The notes: a model not told the origin generated them from the sequence alone. A stretch of 64,000 nucleotides of DNA from Acidobacteriaceae bacterium (GCA_003131585.1 PKVW01000051.1:72506-136505), one strand, 5' to 3'; numbered from the stretch's first letter, positions 1 to 9,403 are shown. Made by a program: numbers and translations.

Positions 1-2472
1 TGAATATCGTGCCGCGCATCACCCGGCTTGTACTGATAACTCGCGGGCAGGGAAGTCTCTGCGCTTCCCATCAGAAAAGTGGTGAGATCGAGCACCTGTT
101 CCCTGGTGAGGTGCAGGTTGGGCATGCGCGAAGCCTCCAGTTCGCCCTTGATCTTGCCCTGGTCATAAATGTTAGGCTCCGCCAGCTTGTGCTCGAAGAA
201 TCCCTTTTGGTTGTACCAAGGCGCCGTCGCCGGACCATCCGGCAGACGAGCGAGATCGTCCTGGTCCTTGATTGGCTCGGCGTCCTTGCCGCCGCGCTGG
301 GCAATCTCGGTGAACAAGGCGAAGTCGAGACGCTCGATCGGCTTACTGCCTTCGTAGGTGAGCTCCGTGCCGATGCGGCCTTCGTCCTCCATGCCCGCAA
401 TCTCATGGCAGCCGGAGCAGCCAAAGTGCCGGACCCACTTCTTGCCCTCGGCCTTCAGCGCCGGATCGTCCATGAACGACGCATCCGCATACGACGACGG
501 CTCCCGCTTTTTCTGCGTCATCAGATAGGTTGCGATGTCTTCCGCATCCTCTGGAGCCAGCCGCAAGCTGGGCATCACCGTCATGTTCTGCACCTGCAGC
601 TCGTGCCCGTCGTTGGGACACTGGCTGTGATCGAGGTCAAACTGATAGGGAAGGCCCTTCTTGGCGTAGTCTTCGGGACCGATATCTTTCTTTTCGTACG
701 GGCAGTACGGGCGGGTGCGCTCGCGCGCGTTGTGAATCCAGCGCACCAGGTAGTCGTAGTTCGCTTTTTCGCCGACGCGCGTCAGATTCGCGGCAAAGGC
801 GCCGCCCTGCATCTGATCGCCTTCGCCGATCGAGTGGCAGGCCAGGCATCCGCGCGTCTCAAATAATTCCTTGCCGTGCGCGGCGTTTCCCGGCTTGTGC
901 TGGGGAATCGCATCGGTGAATCCCGACTGCCAGATATACGCCGAAATGGCCTGAATCTGGTGATCGGTCAGCCGGAAGTTCGGCATCTTGGTGGTGGGGC
1001 GGAAGTCCGAGGGCTTCTTCAGCCAGACTGGAATCCAGTTCTTGTTCAGCTTCAGCCGAACGTCTTTCAAGTTCGGCCCAACCTTTTTCTGGTCTTGCAT
1101 CAGGCTATGAGACTGGTAATCAAGCTGCTGCAAACGCCCGTCCAGCTTGCTGTTCGCCACTCTTAAATCGACCGCCTGCCCATTCAACCGGTTCGCTTCC
1201 TCGTTCGATTGCGCCGCGTCCGCCTCCTTCATCAGATACGCGGTTTGCTTCCCATTGTTTTTCTTCTGCGTCTCGATCTGCTTGATCTGCTGGCCGATCG
1301 AGTTCAGGTCTTCGGGCTCCTTGTCATATCCCTCGTAGCGGTGGCAGCCCATGCAACCTCTCTGGCGGAAGAGGTCTTTGCCGTCGTTGATGGTGTGCCA
1401 CTGCACGTCGCCGCTGGCCAGTACCATGTCGGCGGAGTGGCAATTCTGGCAACCCGCTTCCGCGTTTTCCTTGGGAAACAACGGCCACAGCCAGTGCTCG
1501 TAGTTTCCGTGCGCCTTTTCCATGCTCGTGGTCGCACGGCCGTTTCCCTGATGACAGGGCGAGCAGCCGAACTTGTCGGGATCGTGAATGCCCAACAGCT
1601 CCGGCTCGGGATGGCTCACGAACGCATCGGCATACTCATCCGGCTTCTTCCCGCCTTTTTGCGTCATCGCGGCCGCGGTGATTTTCAGCGGTTCGCGCGC
1701 GTTCAGGTGGCAGGACTCGCAGCGGTCCACGATGTTGGCCTCGGCCACGTTGATCTGGACGATCTTCGGATCCCAGTCCGCCGTCTTCTTCTTCAAACCA
1801 TCAATCTGCTGCGGCGTCAGGTCTACCATGTGGTCGGAGATGTATTCATCCATCTTCGCCCGAGCCGCCGTCACGGGCTTCAGCACATCGCCCAGTTCTA
1901 AACTTTTTCTGGTGCGCTCGTCGCGGATTTCGTTGTAGGTCTCCTCCAGTTGCTGGAAGGTATATTTTTTCTTGCTCCCGTCCGGGAACTCGACCGTCGC
2001 CACCTTGCTCTTGTACTCGGCCAATTCCTTCTGCTTGCTGGCTTTTGAGGACGCACTTGTACTCGTCTCAATCTCATAGCTGAGGGCATTCACGTAGGCG
2101 CGCCGATCGGTGAATACGCTCTGCACCGCCAGCAGCCGCGCGCTAACCTCGTCCACTGCCTTGCGCGCTTCCTCCGCCTGCGTCTTCGAGTCGCGATAAG
2201 TCTTCTCGTAGGCCTGCTTGAGCGCGGCATAGTCCGGATTCTGCTCGACGTCCTTCTCCGAGGTAGCCGATTTCGACCGCGCCGTATTTAGAAACGCGCC
2301 GTAACGATCCTTCCAGTGCTCCTGGAAAGCCTTCCACGGACGCTGGCCCCAGGCCTCGTCCCACAAGGCCCAGAACAACGTCGCCATCAGAATCACCGTC
2401 GCGATCAGGTAATACGCGGCGTACGATTTACTTGTGATCGGGTCCTGCTCGGGGTTGGGTTGTTCAGGCACC
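1..2472 (-). CDS. Membrane-anchored multiheme cytochrome c of a bc-type complex (3' end outside window)
   Basis: The reading frame opens at a GTG (2472) preceded by GGAGGAAGC, a good ribosome site, and runs 824 codons off the left edge without a stop. Residues about 17-38 form one hydrophobic anchor. Residues 85-210 are charged and probably helical. Six CxxCH heme-binding motifs follow: CESCH near 251, CSPCH near 303, CQNCH near 341, CMGCH near 373, then CLACH and CSGCH. The gene lies downstream of the Rieske and two cytochrome b genes on the same strand, so it probably carries electrons from that quinol-oxidising complex to a terminal oxidase on the periplasmic side. Heme count could rise beyond the edge. 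The family assignment is firm; the exact partner is inferred from position. Confidence 0.88.
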
Positions 2473-2491
2473 GCTTCCTCCGAAAGTGTTT

Positions 2492-2520
2492 GTCATTCCG
2501 AGCGGAGCGAGGAATCTGTT
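2492..2520. repeat. Intergenic repeat related to 44853-44920
   Basis: The stretch starts TGTCATTCCGAGCGGAGCG. A close relative, TGTCATCCTGAGCGGAGCG, lies downstream of phoU near 44853. It sits in the 136-base gap between the second cytochrome b gene and the multiheme cytochrome c gene. Its function is unknown. Confidence 0.6.
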
Positions 2521-2575
2521 GTCCGCGCCCACATCTCCGTTCCCTGTGCGTTCACGACTCTTACAGCTTGAAGCA

Positions 2576-2623
2576 TTCACCGGTTGAACCATTCACACGT
2601 TGAACCATTCACACGTTGAACCA
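2576..2623. repeat. 16-bp tandem repeat, three copies, over the end of a cytochrome b gene
   Basis: Units at 2576-2591, 2592-2607 and 2608-2623. The last two are identical (TTCACACGTTGAACCA); the first differs at two bases. The right-hand unit contains the final codons and stop of the cytochrome b C-terminal gene, so the end of the gene has been duplicated outward twice. Confidence 0.9.
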
Positions 2624-3538
2624 GGGCGTAATCCACACATACTTGATGTGCCACAGCAGCCGCAGCCCCATCTTTAGCGGCAACGCCACCATGGTCAGCA
2701 AAAGGAACTGGGTCATGGAAAATTGCAGCAGGCTCATCCGCTTGAAGTCTTTCCCCATGTATCGCCGGAACAGCGAGTACACCAGAAATCCTCCCAGCAC
2801 GTAATAGCCGCCGACCACGAGCGCGCCGAAAATCGCCTTCGCTATATTCGACGTGATCCCGAAAATATCCGGCAGATCGCGGTTTACCTCATAGATCAGC
2901 CGGTTGTGATCCCACGTTTGCCCCGGCCAGAACCACTGCCAGCCGGGCCCTCGAATGAACGTTCCGATAATGATCATCGCGACCCACAGAACGATAAAGC
3001 CGAACAAAAATGTCCCGATCGAAAACTTGCGCTGCTTCCACGTGTAGTAGCCGCTGCCCAGCGGATTGGTATCGATATAGGGGATGACCATCAGACCGAC
3101 GATGATCATGGTGGGCATCACCACGCCGGCGATCCAGGGATCGAAATAGACGAGCATCTCCTGCAGTCCCAGGAAGTACCACGGGGCCTTCGCCGGATTC
3201 ATGGTCAGGTTGGGATTGGCGGGCTCTTCCAGCGGCGCGTTGAGCGTGATCGACCATACCATCAAGATGATGGTGATAATAATGGCAGCCAGAAACTCGA
3301 TGCGGAGCAGAAACGGCCAGACGTGAACTTCCTTCTGCCAGCCCGGCTTGAACGGCCAGGTCTTGCGATGATGAGTCTTGGCCATCGCCGGATCGGCCTC
3401 GAGTTGCGCGATCAGCTGGTCATTGGCGTGCGCCTGCTTCCATGCCAGATAAATGTAGAAGGCCAGCAGCGGGATCAAGCCCACGATCGGCACGTTGTCC
3501 GGAGCCGAACAAATCTCCCAAAGTTGTCGCCAGTCCAT
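2609..3538 (-). CDS. Cytochrome b C-terminal half (subunit IV-like) of a bc-type complex
   Basis: 309 residues with about six hydrophobic segments (near 16-34, 78-99, 136-156, 174-195, 233-257, 271-298). It corresponds to the C-terminal part of cytochrome b, which helps form the quinol oxidation site. The usual PEWY sequence of that site is read here as A-P-W-Y (residues 118-121, in NPAKAPWYFLGLQE), so the Glu is replaced by Pro; this APWY form is known from several non-mitochondrial bc complexes. The split of cytochrome b into two genes recalls b6f. It follows the N-terminal gene after 157 bases of palindromic DNA and precedes the multiheme cytochrome c gene. Confidence 0.9.
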   Translation of the reverse strand: MDWRQLWEICSAPDNVPIVGLIPLLAFYIYLAWKQAHANDQLIAQLEADPAMAKTHHRKTWPFKPGWQKEVHVWPFLLRIEFLAAIIITIILMVWSITLNAPLEEPANPNLTMNPAKAPWYFLGLQEMLVYFDPWIAGVVMPTMIIVGLMVIPYIDTNPLGSGYYTWKQRKFSIGTFLFGFIVLWVAMIIIGTFIRGPGWQWFWPGQTWDHNRLIYEVNRDLPDIFGITSNIAKAIFGALVVGGYYVLGGFLVYSLFRRYMGKDFKRMSLLQFSMTQFLLLTMVALPLKMGLRLLWHIKYVWITPWFNV

Positions 3539-3555
3539 ACTTTCTCCAAGAACTT

Positions 3556-3669
3556 TGTGGGGACGGCCGCCCCCGGCCGTCCGTCGAGCGAAGCTCGACT
3601 ATTTCCGATGGCGCCGGCTAAGGCGGCCGAGCTACGCTCGGCGGACAGCCGAGGGCGGCTGTCCCCACA
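3556..3669. repeat. Large imperfect inverted repeat between the two cytochrome b genes
   Basis: TGTGGGGACGGCCGCCCCC at the left end is mirrored by GAGGGCGGCTGTCCCCACA at the right end, with further internal palindromes (for example GTCGAGCGAAGCTCGAC). It fills most of the gap between the cytochrome b N- and C-terminal genes. The right arm, read in reverse complement, also occurs inside mutS at 62948-63000. Possible roles are mRNA stabilisation or a mobile palindromic element; neither is shown. Confidence 0.8.
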
Positions 3670-3695
3670 TGAATCCTTCTCACTCTCCCGCCTCG

Positions 3696-4628
3696 CTACT
3701 CTCCCGCCGCCTTCGGTCCTCGGCGCGGCTTATCCGCCTCAGCTTCGAGCATCACCGGCGCTGGACCGGAGATTCCGCCATCCTTCCGCACTCGCCAAAA
3801 ATGCACGATCATCAGGATCGAAGCGACAATCGGAATTCCAATGCAGTGCCAGATATACGACCGCAGCAGCGCATTCGCATCCACGATCGAACCGCCCAGC
3901 AAACCAAATCGCACGTCGTTGTAAGGAGTCATGCCCAGCATCGACCCGAACGGGCCTTCGTGCCCGAGCAGCGGTGTCGCTCGAGCCATGTTCGTGCCCA
4001 CAGTGACGGCCCAGAACCCGAGTTGATCGTCCGGCAGCAGATACCCCGTGAAGGAAAGCAACAGAGTAAATACCAGCAGCAGCACGCCGATGTTCCAGTT
4101 AAATTCGCGCGGCTTTTTATACGAACCGGTCAGAAATACCCGGAACATGTGCAGCCACACGCCGATCACCATCAAGTGGGCGGCCCAGCGATGCATGTTG
4201 CGCAGGATCTTCCCGAAGGGCACGTCGTGCTCGAGATAGAGCACGTCGCGAAATGCCTGCACCTTGCTCGGGTGGTAGTAAAACATCAGCAGGACGCCGG
4301 TGTAGGTCAGGATGATGAACAGAAAAAACGTGATCCCGCCCATGCCCCAGGTGTAGCTGTAACGCACCGCATCGCGATTGATCTTCGCGGGATGCAAATG
4401 CAGGAACACGTTGGAGAGCACGCCCAGCGCCCGGTTGCGCGGCGTGTCGTCGTGCTTGTGGCGGAAGATCGAGGTGTAGACCTGGGTCTTGGTCGGGTCT
4501 TTCAATCCCTCGATCTGTTCTTTGGCCTTGGCGGGGATGTCGACCTTCATCGCCTGAATGTCTTCTTTGACACGGTCGACCAGGCCCACTTTGCCGTTCT
4601 TGCCGTTCGGATTGTTTTCGTCAGCCAT
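3696..4628 (-). CDS. Cytochrome b N-terminal half (b6-like) of a bc-type complex
   Basis: 310 residues. A soluble, charged N-terminal extension of about 90 residues precedes the transmembrane core. The four heme-b ligands are visible as H146/H160 in NMHRWAAHLMVIGVWLHMF and H261/H276 in WHCIGIPIVASILMIVHF. The second pair is spaced H-x14-H, as in cytochrome b6 rather than mitochondrial cytochrome b (H-x13-H). It would hold both b hemes of the quinol:cytochrome c oxidoreductase. It lies 44 bases after the Rieske gene and before the C-terminal half gene, so the four structural genes look like one operon. Confidence 0.93.
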   Translation of the reverse strand: MADENNPNGKNGKVGLVDRVKEDIQAMKVDIPAKAKEQIEGLKDPTKTQVYTSIFRHKHDDTPRNRALGVLSNVFLHLHPAKINRDAVRYSYTWGMGGITFFLFIILTYTGVLLMFYYHPSKVQAFRDVLYLEHDVPFGKILRNMHRWAAHLMVIGVWLHMFRVFLTGSYKKPREFNWNIGVLLLVFTLLLSFTGYLLPDDQLGFWAVTVGTNMARATPLLGHEGPFGSMLGMTPYNDVRFGLLGGSIVDANALLRSYIWHCIGIPIVASILMIVHFWRVRKDGGISGPAPVMLEAEADKPRRGPKAAGE

Positions 4629-4654
4629 TATTGCCTCATCGTTGCTTGCAAAAA

Positions 4655-4671
4655 GCCGGCGGGACGCCGGC
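4655..4671. repeat. Short perfect palindrome after the Rieske stop codon
   Basis: GCCGGC-GGGAC-GCCGGC lies immediately downstream (on the minus strand) of the Rieske stop, in the 44-base gap before cytochrome b. The motif TGTAGCGCCGGCGTC that overlaps it recurs at about 56173, so it is a repeat family member. It has no T-run and is not a typical terminator. Confidence 0.6.
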
Positions 4672-4672
4672 G

Positions 4673-5317
4673 CTACACTCCGGTCAAAAACGCTCCCGGA
4701 TCGTTAAACTTGCTGGGCTGCCCCTTCGGCCACTGGTAGAGGCGGGAAGTATCGACAATGATCTGCCCGTCTGGCGCCAGTTCCAAGTGTGCGCGGTCCA
4801 TGGGACGCGGCGCCGGCCCTTCGAAGTTGATCCCTTCGCTGTCATAACCGCTGCCGTGGCATGGACACTTGAACTTGTTCTCGCTCGGTTTCCAGTCCGG
4901 TGTGCAACCCAGGTGCGTGCAGCGCGCATAAATCACGAATACCCGGTCGGGTGTGCGATCGACCCAGATGCGGAACTTCTGCTGGAACTTCGTGTCGACC
5001 CCCAGCGCGAACTCCGAAGGATAGCCAATCTTGAAAACGGTATTGGGTTCGAACAGCGTGCGAGGAAGAAAGAATCGGAAGAAGGCGAGGAACCAGGCGG
5101 TCAGGAACGCCGTCACGGCGACCCATACGAGCCGCCGCCGCCGCTGGTCGATCTGGGTGTTCGATGGACCGGACGAGGCCAATCCAGCCGCCGCCGCAGC
5201 CTTCGAGGTTCCCACCGCCGGCGTGCCCACGTACTTCGTGGCATCCATCGCGCCCGTGGCTGCGGGTTTCCCCGGTTCTGGATTCGGGTTGGGCTTGTCA
5301 CCCTCCGGCTCCGCCAT
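4673..5317 (-). CDS. Rieske iron-sulfur protein of a bc-type complex
   Basis: 214 residues. One transmembrane anchor lies at about 63-83 after a long Pro/Ala-rich cytoplasmic N-terminus. The [2Fe-2S] ligands are in box I CTHLGC (C133, H135, with C138 for the disulfide) and box II CPCHGSGYD (C151, H154, with C153). The protein takes electrons from quinol at the cytochrome b Qo site and passes them to cytochrome c. It is the first gene of the oxidoreductase operon, 58 bases after hemH, a heme-synthesis gene that would serve the same hemoproteins. Confidence 0.95.
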   Translation of the reverse strand: MAEPEGDKPNPNPEPGKPAATGAMDATKYVGTPAVGTSKAAAAAGLASSGPSNTQIDQRRRRLVWVAVTAFLTAWFLAFFRFFLPRTLFEPNTVFKIGYPSEFALGVDTKFQQKFRIWVDRTPDRVFVIYARCTHLGCTPDWKPSENKFKCPCHGSGYDSEGINFEGPAPRPMDRAHLELAPDGQIIVDTSRLYQWPKGQPSKFNDPGAFLTGV

Positions 5318-5375
5318 GAGTCCTCCTCCTGTCCTTTATCTAAATCTGCTTGTCGAACAAATCTTTCGTTCTCTA

Positions 5376-6419
5376 CTAGTCGGCCCCCACCAATGCCGGC
5401 GCGGCGGCCTGCCTCCCTGTCTCGTGAACCGGAATGCAGGAGGGAACCGTTTCGTGCAGGGCATGCAGCACCAACTGCCCGAGCGCCGAAATAAACTTTG
5501 GAGAATCGTTCAGGCCCCAGCTCATCTCGAATTGCGTAATGCCCAGCCGCCGCGCTTCTTCGCGCGCTTCGTGATCGATCTCGCCCAGAGTCTCCACGTG
5601 ATCGGAAACGAACGCCACCGGCACGATACATACTTCCCGCGTCTTCTCGGCCGCCAGATCGCGCAGCGTCCGGTGCAGGGAAGGCTGCAGCCATTTGCTG
5701 GCTCCCACCTTGCTCTGGTAGCAGAGCCGGTGACGATTGGGCCATCCCCCGCGCTGCATCAAGAGCCGCACCGTCTCCTCGATCTGCCGCTGGTAGGGAT
5801 CGCCCTTCGCAACCACGGACTTGGGAACGCTATGCGCGCTGAAAACAATCTCCGCCCGCTCGGGCAGCGGAAATCGCGCCAGCGCCTCTTCAATCTTTTC
5901 GATCACCGCCTCCAGATAAGCCGGATACCGGTAAAAACTCTCCACGATGTGAACGGGAACGTCGCCGTGGAACAAGCGCTGCCATTCGTTCAGGCTGCTG
6001 CCCGTGGTCGTCGAGGAGTATTGCGGATACAAGGGCAGCAGCACCACCTCATCGCATTGCGCCGCCCGGAGTTGTGCTATAGCTTCTCCGGTAAACGGAT
6101 GCCAGTAGCGCATGGCCACAAAGCAGCGCGCGTCCAGACCTTGATTTTTCAGCTCCGCTTCCAGCGCCCGCGCCTGGCGCTCGGTGAAGCGCCGGATGGG
6201 TGAGCCTCCGCCAATCGTGGCGTAATGATGCTGCACTTTGCGGGCGCGCGTGGTCGAAATCAATTTGGCGAGAGGCTTGCGCCCGATGCGGGCAAAGGGA
6301 AAGTCAATGATATCGGGGTCGCAGAAGAGGTTATAAAGAAAAGGCTCTATCGCAGCCAGCGTGTCAGGCCCGCCCAGCTGAAACAGAACTACCCCCACAC
6401 GGCGCGTTGTCTTCGCCAT
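5376..6419 (-). CDS. hemH: Ferrochelatase
   Basis: 347 residues, the usual bacterial length. It inserts Fe2+ into protoporphyrin IX, the last step of protoheme synthesis. The family signature is clear: the N-terminal GVVLFQLGGP strand, the catalytic histidine in FSAHSVP (H196), YQSKVGASKWLQP near 234-246 and the acidic SDHVETLGEID region near 272-282. No membrane segment is seen. It lies directly upstream of the Rieske-cytochrome b-cytochrome c genes on the same strand, so heme supply and a heme-rich complex may be co-expressed. Confidence 0.95.
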   Translation of the reverse strand: MAKTTRRVGVVLFQLGGPDTLAAIEPFLYNLFCDPDIIDFPFARIGRKPLAKLISTTRARKVQHHYATIGGGSPIRRFTERQARALEAELKNQGLDARCFVAMRYWHPFTGEAIAQLRAAQCDEVVLLPLYPQYSSTTTGSSLNEWQRLFHGDVPVHIVESFYRYPAYLEAVIEKIEEALARFPLPERAEIVFSAHSVPKSVVAKGDPYQRQIEETVRLLMQRGGWPNRHRLCYQSKVGASKWLQPSLHRTLRDLAAEKTREVCIVPVAFVSDHVETLGEIDHEAREEARRLGITQFEMSWGLNDSPKFISALGQLVLHALHETVPSCIPVHETGRQAAAPALVGAD

Positions 6420-6510
6420 CCCCCTGATTCCCCAGAACGGGCGAATTTACTCCCATCTGCGGCCAGAGTCAATGGCGGAAATTGAAGAGGCATGAAAATG
6501 AAAACAGTCC

Positions 6511-7542
6511 CTAGGGAACCGCTGCGGGCGCCGCCTTCGCGTTGTCCATTTCTTCGATCACGGCATCCGCGAATTCCGACGTGCCCGCCCGACCGCCAAT
6601 GTCCTTCGTCAGCTTTTCCCGATGCCGGTATACCTTCTCCAATGCATTGCGAATCACCGTGGACGCGTCGAACTCGCCCAGATGCCTAAGCATTAGCAGG
6701 GAAGACCGCAGCAGCGCCGTCGGGTTCGCCAGATTCTTGCCCGCGATATCGGGCGCTGAACCATGAACGGCTTCGAAAATCGCGCAATGATCGCCGAGGT
6801 TGGCGCTGGGCACAAATCCCAGGCCGCCCACAAACGCCGCGCACAAATCCGAAATGATGTCGCCGTACAGGTTTTCCATCACCAGCATGTCGTACTGATA
6901 CGGGTTCATGACCAGCTGCATGCAGGTGTTGTCCACGATGTGCTCGCCGTAAGCGATCCCCGGATATTCTCTGGCTACGTTGCGGCAGCAGCGCAGGAAT
7001 AATCCATCCGACAGCTTCATGATGTTCGCCTTGTGGATGGCGTGGATTTTCTTCCGCTGATTCTTGCGCGCATACTCGAAGGCAAATTTCGCGATACGGG
7101 TCGAGGCCTTCTCCGTGATGATCTTCAAGCTTTCCACCACGCCGGGCACCACTTCGTGCTCCAGCCCGGAGTACAGACTTTCGGTGTTCTCGCGCACAAT
7201 GATGAGATCCACATCGGGATAACGCGTTGGGATGTGCGGCAGATTACGGATCGGGCGGAAGTTCGCATACAGCTCGAATTTCTGGCGCAGCGCAACGTTG
7301 ATGCTGGAAAAGCCGCCGCCCACCGGCGTGGTCACCGGTCCTTTCAGACCCACGCGAGTGCGCTCGATCGATTCAATCACCTCTTTCGGGATGTATTCGC
7401 CGTACCTCTCGAACGCATCGGCCCCAACCTGGAATGACTCCCACTCAAACTTCACGCCCGTAGCTTCCAGAATGCGCACCGTGGCCTTCGTGACCTCGGG
7501 ACCAATGCCATCGCCGGGAATGAGGGTTACTCTATGACTCAT
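6511..7542 (-). CDS. NAD-type isocitrate dehydrogenase (isocitrate/isopropylmalate dehydrogenase family)
   Basis: 343 residues, the short homodimeric form. The family motifs are in order: GDGIGPEV near 10-17, the substrate loop RENTESLYSGLEH (117-129), the catalytic lysine K171 in HKANIMK, metal-binding YGDIISD (226-232) and EAVHGSAPDIAGKNLANP (258-275). The product oxidatively decarboxylates isocitrate to 2-oxoglutarate. The overall pattern looks like the NAD-dependent enzymes of thermophiles and acidobacteria rather than the large NADP enzyme. 3-Isopropylmalate or homoisocitrate dehydrogenase are less likely alternatives, since no leu or lys genes are nearby. It lies 19 bases after nrdR. 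Confidence 0.82.
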   Translation of the reverse strand: MSHRVTLIPGDGIGPEVTKATVRILEATGVKFEWESFQVGADAFERYGEYIPKEVIESIERTRVGLKGPVTTPVGGGFSSINVALRQKFELYANFRPIRNLPHIPTRYPDVDLIIVRENTESLYSGLEHEVVPGVVESLKIITEKASTRIAKFAFEYARKNQRKKIHAIHKANIMKLSDGLFLRCCRNVAREYPGIAYGEHIVDNTCMQLVMNPYQYDMLVMENLYGDIISDLCAAFVGGLGFVPSANLGDHCAIFEAVHGSAPDIAGKNLANPTALLRSSLLMLRHLGEFDASTVIRNALEKVYRHREKLTKDIGGRAGTSEFADAVIEEMDNAKAAPAAVP

Positions 7543-7561
7543 GATTCCTCAGTGACACTGG

Positions 7562-8053
7562 TCACTGGCCACTTTTCTTCCCCCGAACTTCTCCCGTTTC
7601 CTTCACTTTCACCAAATCCCTCAACTCATTCATGAACTCCTTCACATCCTTGAAATCCAGATACACCGAGGCAAACCGCACATACGCCACTTTGTCATAG
7701 CGCCGCAACCGGTTCATGATGAGCTCGCCCAGTTCGCTGGTCTTGCGCTCGCGCTCCTGCGACTCGATGACGAACGACTCCGCCTCGTTCACAATCTGTT
7801 CCAGCTTGCCAATCGGCACCGGCCGCTTCTCGCACGCCCGCAGCAGTCCGTTCAGAACTTTCTGGCGGTCGAACTTTTCCCGCCGCCCGTCCTTCTTGAC
7901 CACCATGTAAGGGATCTCGTCGATGCGCTCGTAGGTGGTGAAGCGTTTGCCGCACTTCAGGCACTCGCGCCGCCGGCGGATCGACTCCGCCTCTTTGCTC
8001 TCCCGCGAGTCAACCACCTTGTCGTTGGCAAAACCGCAAAAAGGACATTTCAT
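7562..8053 (-). CDS. nrdR: Transcriptional repressor NrdR
   Basis: 163 residues. It has an N-terminal zinc ribbon (C3, C6, C31, C34) followed by an ATP-cone domain (about 49-139, beginning YMVVKKDGRREKFDRQKV). NrdR senses (d)ATP and represses ribonucleotide reductase genes by binding NrdR boxes. No nrd gene lies in the window, so its targets are elsewhere. Short C-terminal basic tail. It is the first gene of a possible unit with the isocitrate dehydrogenase. Confidence 0.96.
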   Translation of the reverse strand: MKCPFCGFANDKVVDSRESKEAESIRRRRECLKCGKRFTTYERIDEIPYMVVKKDGRREKFDRQKVLNGLLRACEKRPVPIGKLEQIVNEAESFVIESQERERKTSELGELIMNRLRRYDKVAYVRFASVYLDFKDVKEFMNELRDLVKVKETGEVRGKKSGQ

Positions 8054-8182
8054 GGCGCTGATGTTGATCGATAACGAAGTCGCCTAGCAAGTCGGATGTT
8101 CGGAGTTAATAGAGAAATTGTAACAGGGGAATAGCGGCCACACGCGCCACGCGTACCTTCGTTATAGACAGGACGTTGCAAC

Positions 8183-9250
8183 TCACGCCGCTGGCCCGCC
8201 GATCTCCTCTTCTTCCGCCTGATGGCTTTCCTTCGACAACTTCCGCAGCGATAATCTCTCGTGATGCGCCAACGCCAAACCCAGCGGCACGACGGCGACG
8301 AAACACACCAGCCACAACAGAATTGCGCAACTGGCCGCCATTTCGGCTGGAACATCGAAGATCTTGGTGAGGGCGGCCATCGTCGCTACTTGTGAGCCGC
8401 CGCCAATGCCGGGCAACTGCAGCATGGATCCAAAAATGCTGGCCCCCATCAAGAGCAGCACCTGGGGCCGCGCAATCTCGAGGGCGTCGGTCCCGTAGGC
8501 ATGCGTCACCTCCTGATACGCGATGGTGATGACGAACCACATCGCCACTGAAACGAGGATCGAAAGCGTCAGCGATATCGGGCCGTGAACGATACGCAAT
8601 CCTGCGCCGAATTCGCGGAGCCTCTCGGCGATGCGGTGGCCCAGATTGGCGGCCAAATGGGCAAATCGCTTTTCGACCCATGCGGCGATCGCTTCGCCGC
8701 TGCGGCCGACGGCCACGGCCGCCCCGGCAAGGCCCGCCACAAGACCCATGAGCACGAAGCCTCCGATGCGGAACTTGTGATAGTACTCAGGGTGCGGAAT
8801 CGACTGCATTGCGGCAGGAAGAAAGAAAATCGCCAACACCATCAGGATCGTGAAGGCCCCAAAATCAAATATCCTCTCCATCGCCCATACCCCCATCTGC
8901 GAGGAGAACGGAAGATTCTCACGCTTGGAAATCAGATAGGGGCGAATAAGCTCGCCCGGCCGCCCAAGCAATGCCAAGCCTGTGAATCCGATCAGCGTGG
9001 GAGAAATCAGTCCCATGTACGATGCCTTGGGCCGAACCGGTAGCAGAAAAATCTTCCAACGGATGGCACGCAGCACATATCCAAAATATATCCATGCAAC
9101 GGCGTGGAGCACGTGGATCCACTGGATTTGCTGGCTAAGGTTGCGAAACTTGCTCCAATCGAAAGCTCGCCATTCGCGAAACTGAAGGTAGACCAGAACG
9201 GCGAGTATGAGAAACACCACCGCACTGGCCAGGATGCGCTTTTTATCCAT
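8183..9250 (-). CDS. Flippase-like integral membrane protein (lysylphosphatidylglycerol synthase TM-region family)
   Basis: 355 residues with about eight hydrophobic segments. The family pattern is seen in RAIRWKIFL near 62-70, the GRPGELIRPYL motif near 101-111 and E-R-I-F-D-F near 131-136. Proteins of this superfamily (UPF0104/AglD-like) are thought to move or modify lipids or lipid-linked sugars; the substrate here cannot be told. There is no aminoacyl-transferase domain, so it is not a full MprF. It ends 129 bases before nrdR on the same strand. Confidence 0.75.
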   Translation of the reverse strand: MDKKRILASAVVFLILAVLVYLQFREWRAFDWSKFRNLSQQIQWIHVLHAVAWIYFGYVLRAIRWKIFLLPVRPKASYMGLISPTLIGFTGLALLGRPGELIRPYLISKRENLPFSSQMGVWAMERIFDFGAFTILMVLAIFFLPAAMQSIPHPEYYHKFRIGGFVLMGLVAGLAGAAVAVGRSGEAIAAWVEKRFAHLAANLGHRIAERLREFGAGLRIVHGPISLTLSILVSVAMWFVITIAYQEVTHAYGTDALEIARPQVLLLMGASIFGSMLQLPGIGGGSQVATMAALTKIFDVPAEMAASCAILLWLVCFVAVVPLGLALAHHERLSLRKLSKESHQAEEEEIGGPAA

Positions 9251-9403
9251 GAAGGGGAGAAGCCTCGCGCCGCGACCCTCGCAACGCCAAGCGGAAACGG
9301 CACTCCAAAGGTAAATGACTGTGCCCAGAGGGTCAAACAGGGTGGCTTCAGCGGCGCAGTCGAGTCACGTCACGGCAAGGCTTCCGCTTCACCGTGCGTT
9401 CTG

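Noticed and set aside
9-866. Long open frames on the plus strand opposite the multiheme cytochrome c
   Set aside because: They mirror a CxxCH-containing gene with clear heme motifs on the minus strand and show no family features.
2723-6203. Long plus-strand frames across the cytochrome b, Rieske and hemH genes
   Set aside because: Antisense shadows caused by high GC; all conserved motifs are on the minus strand.
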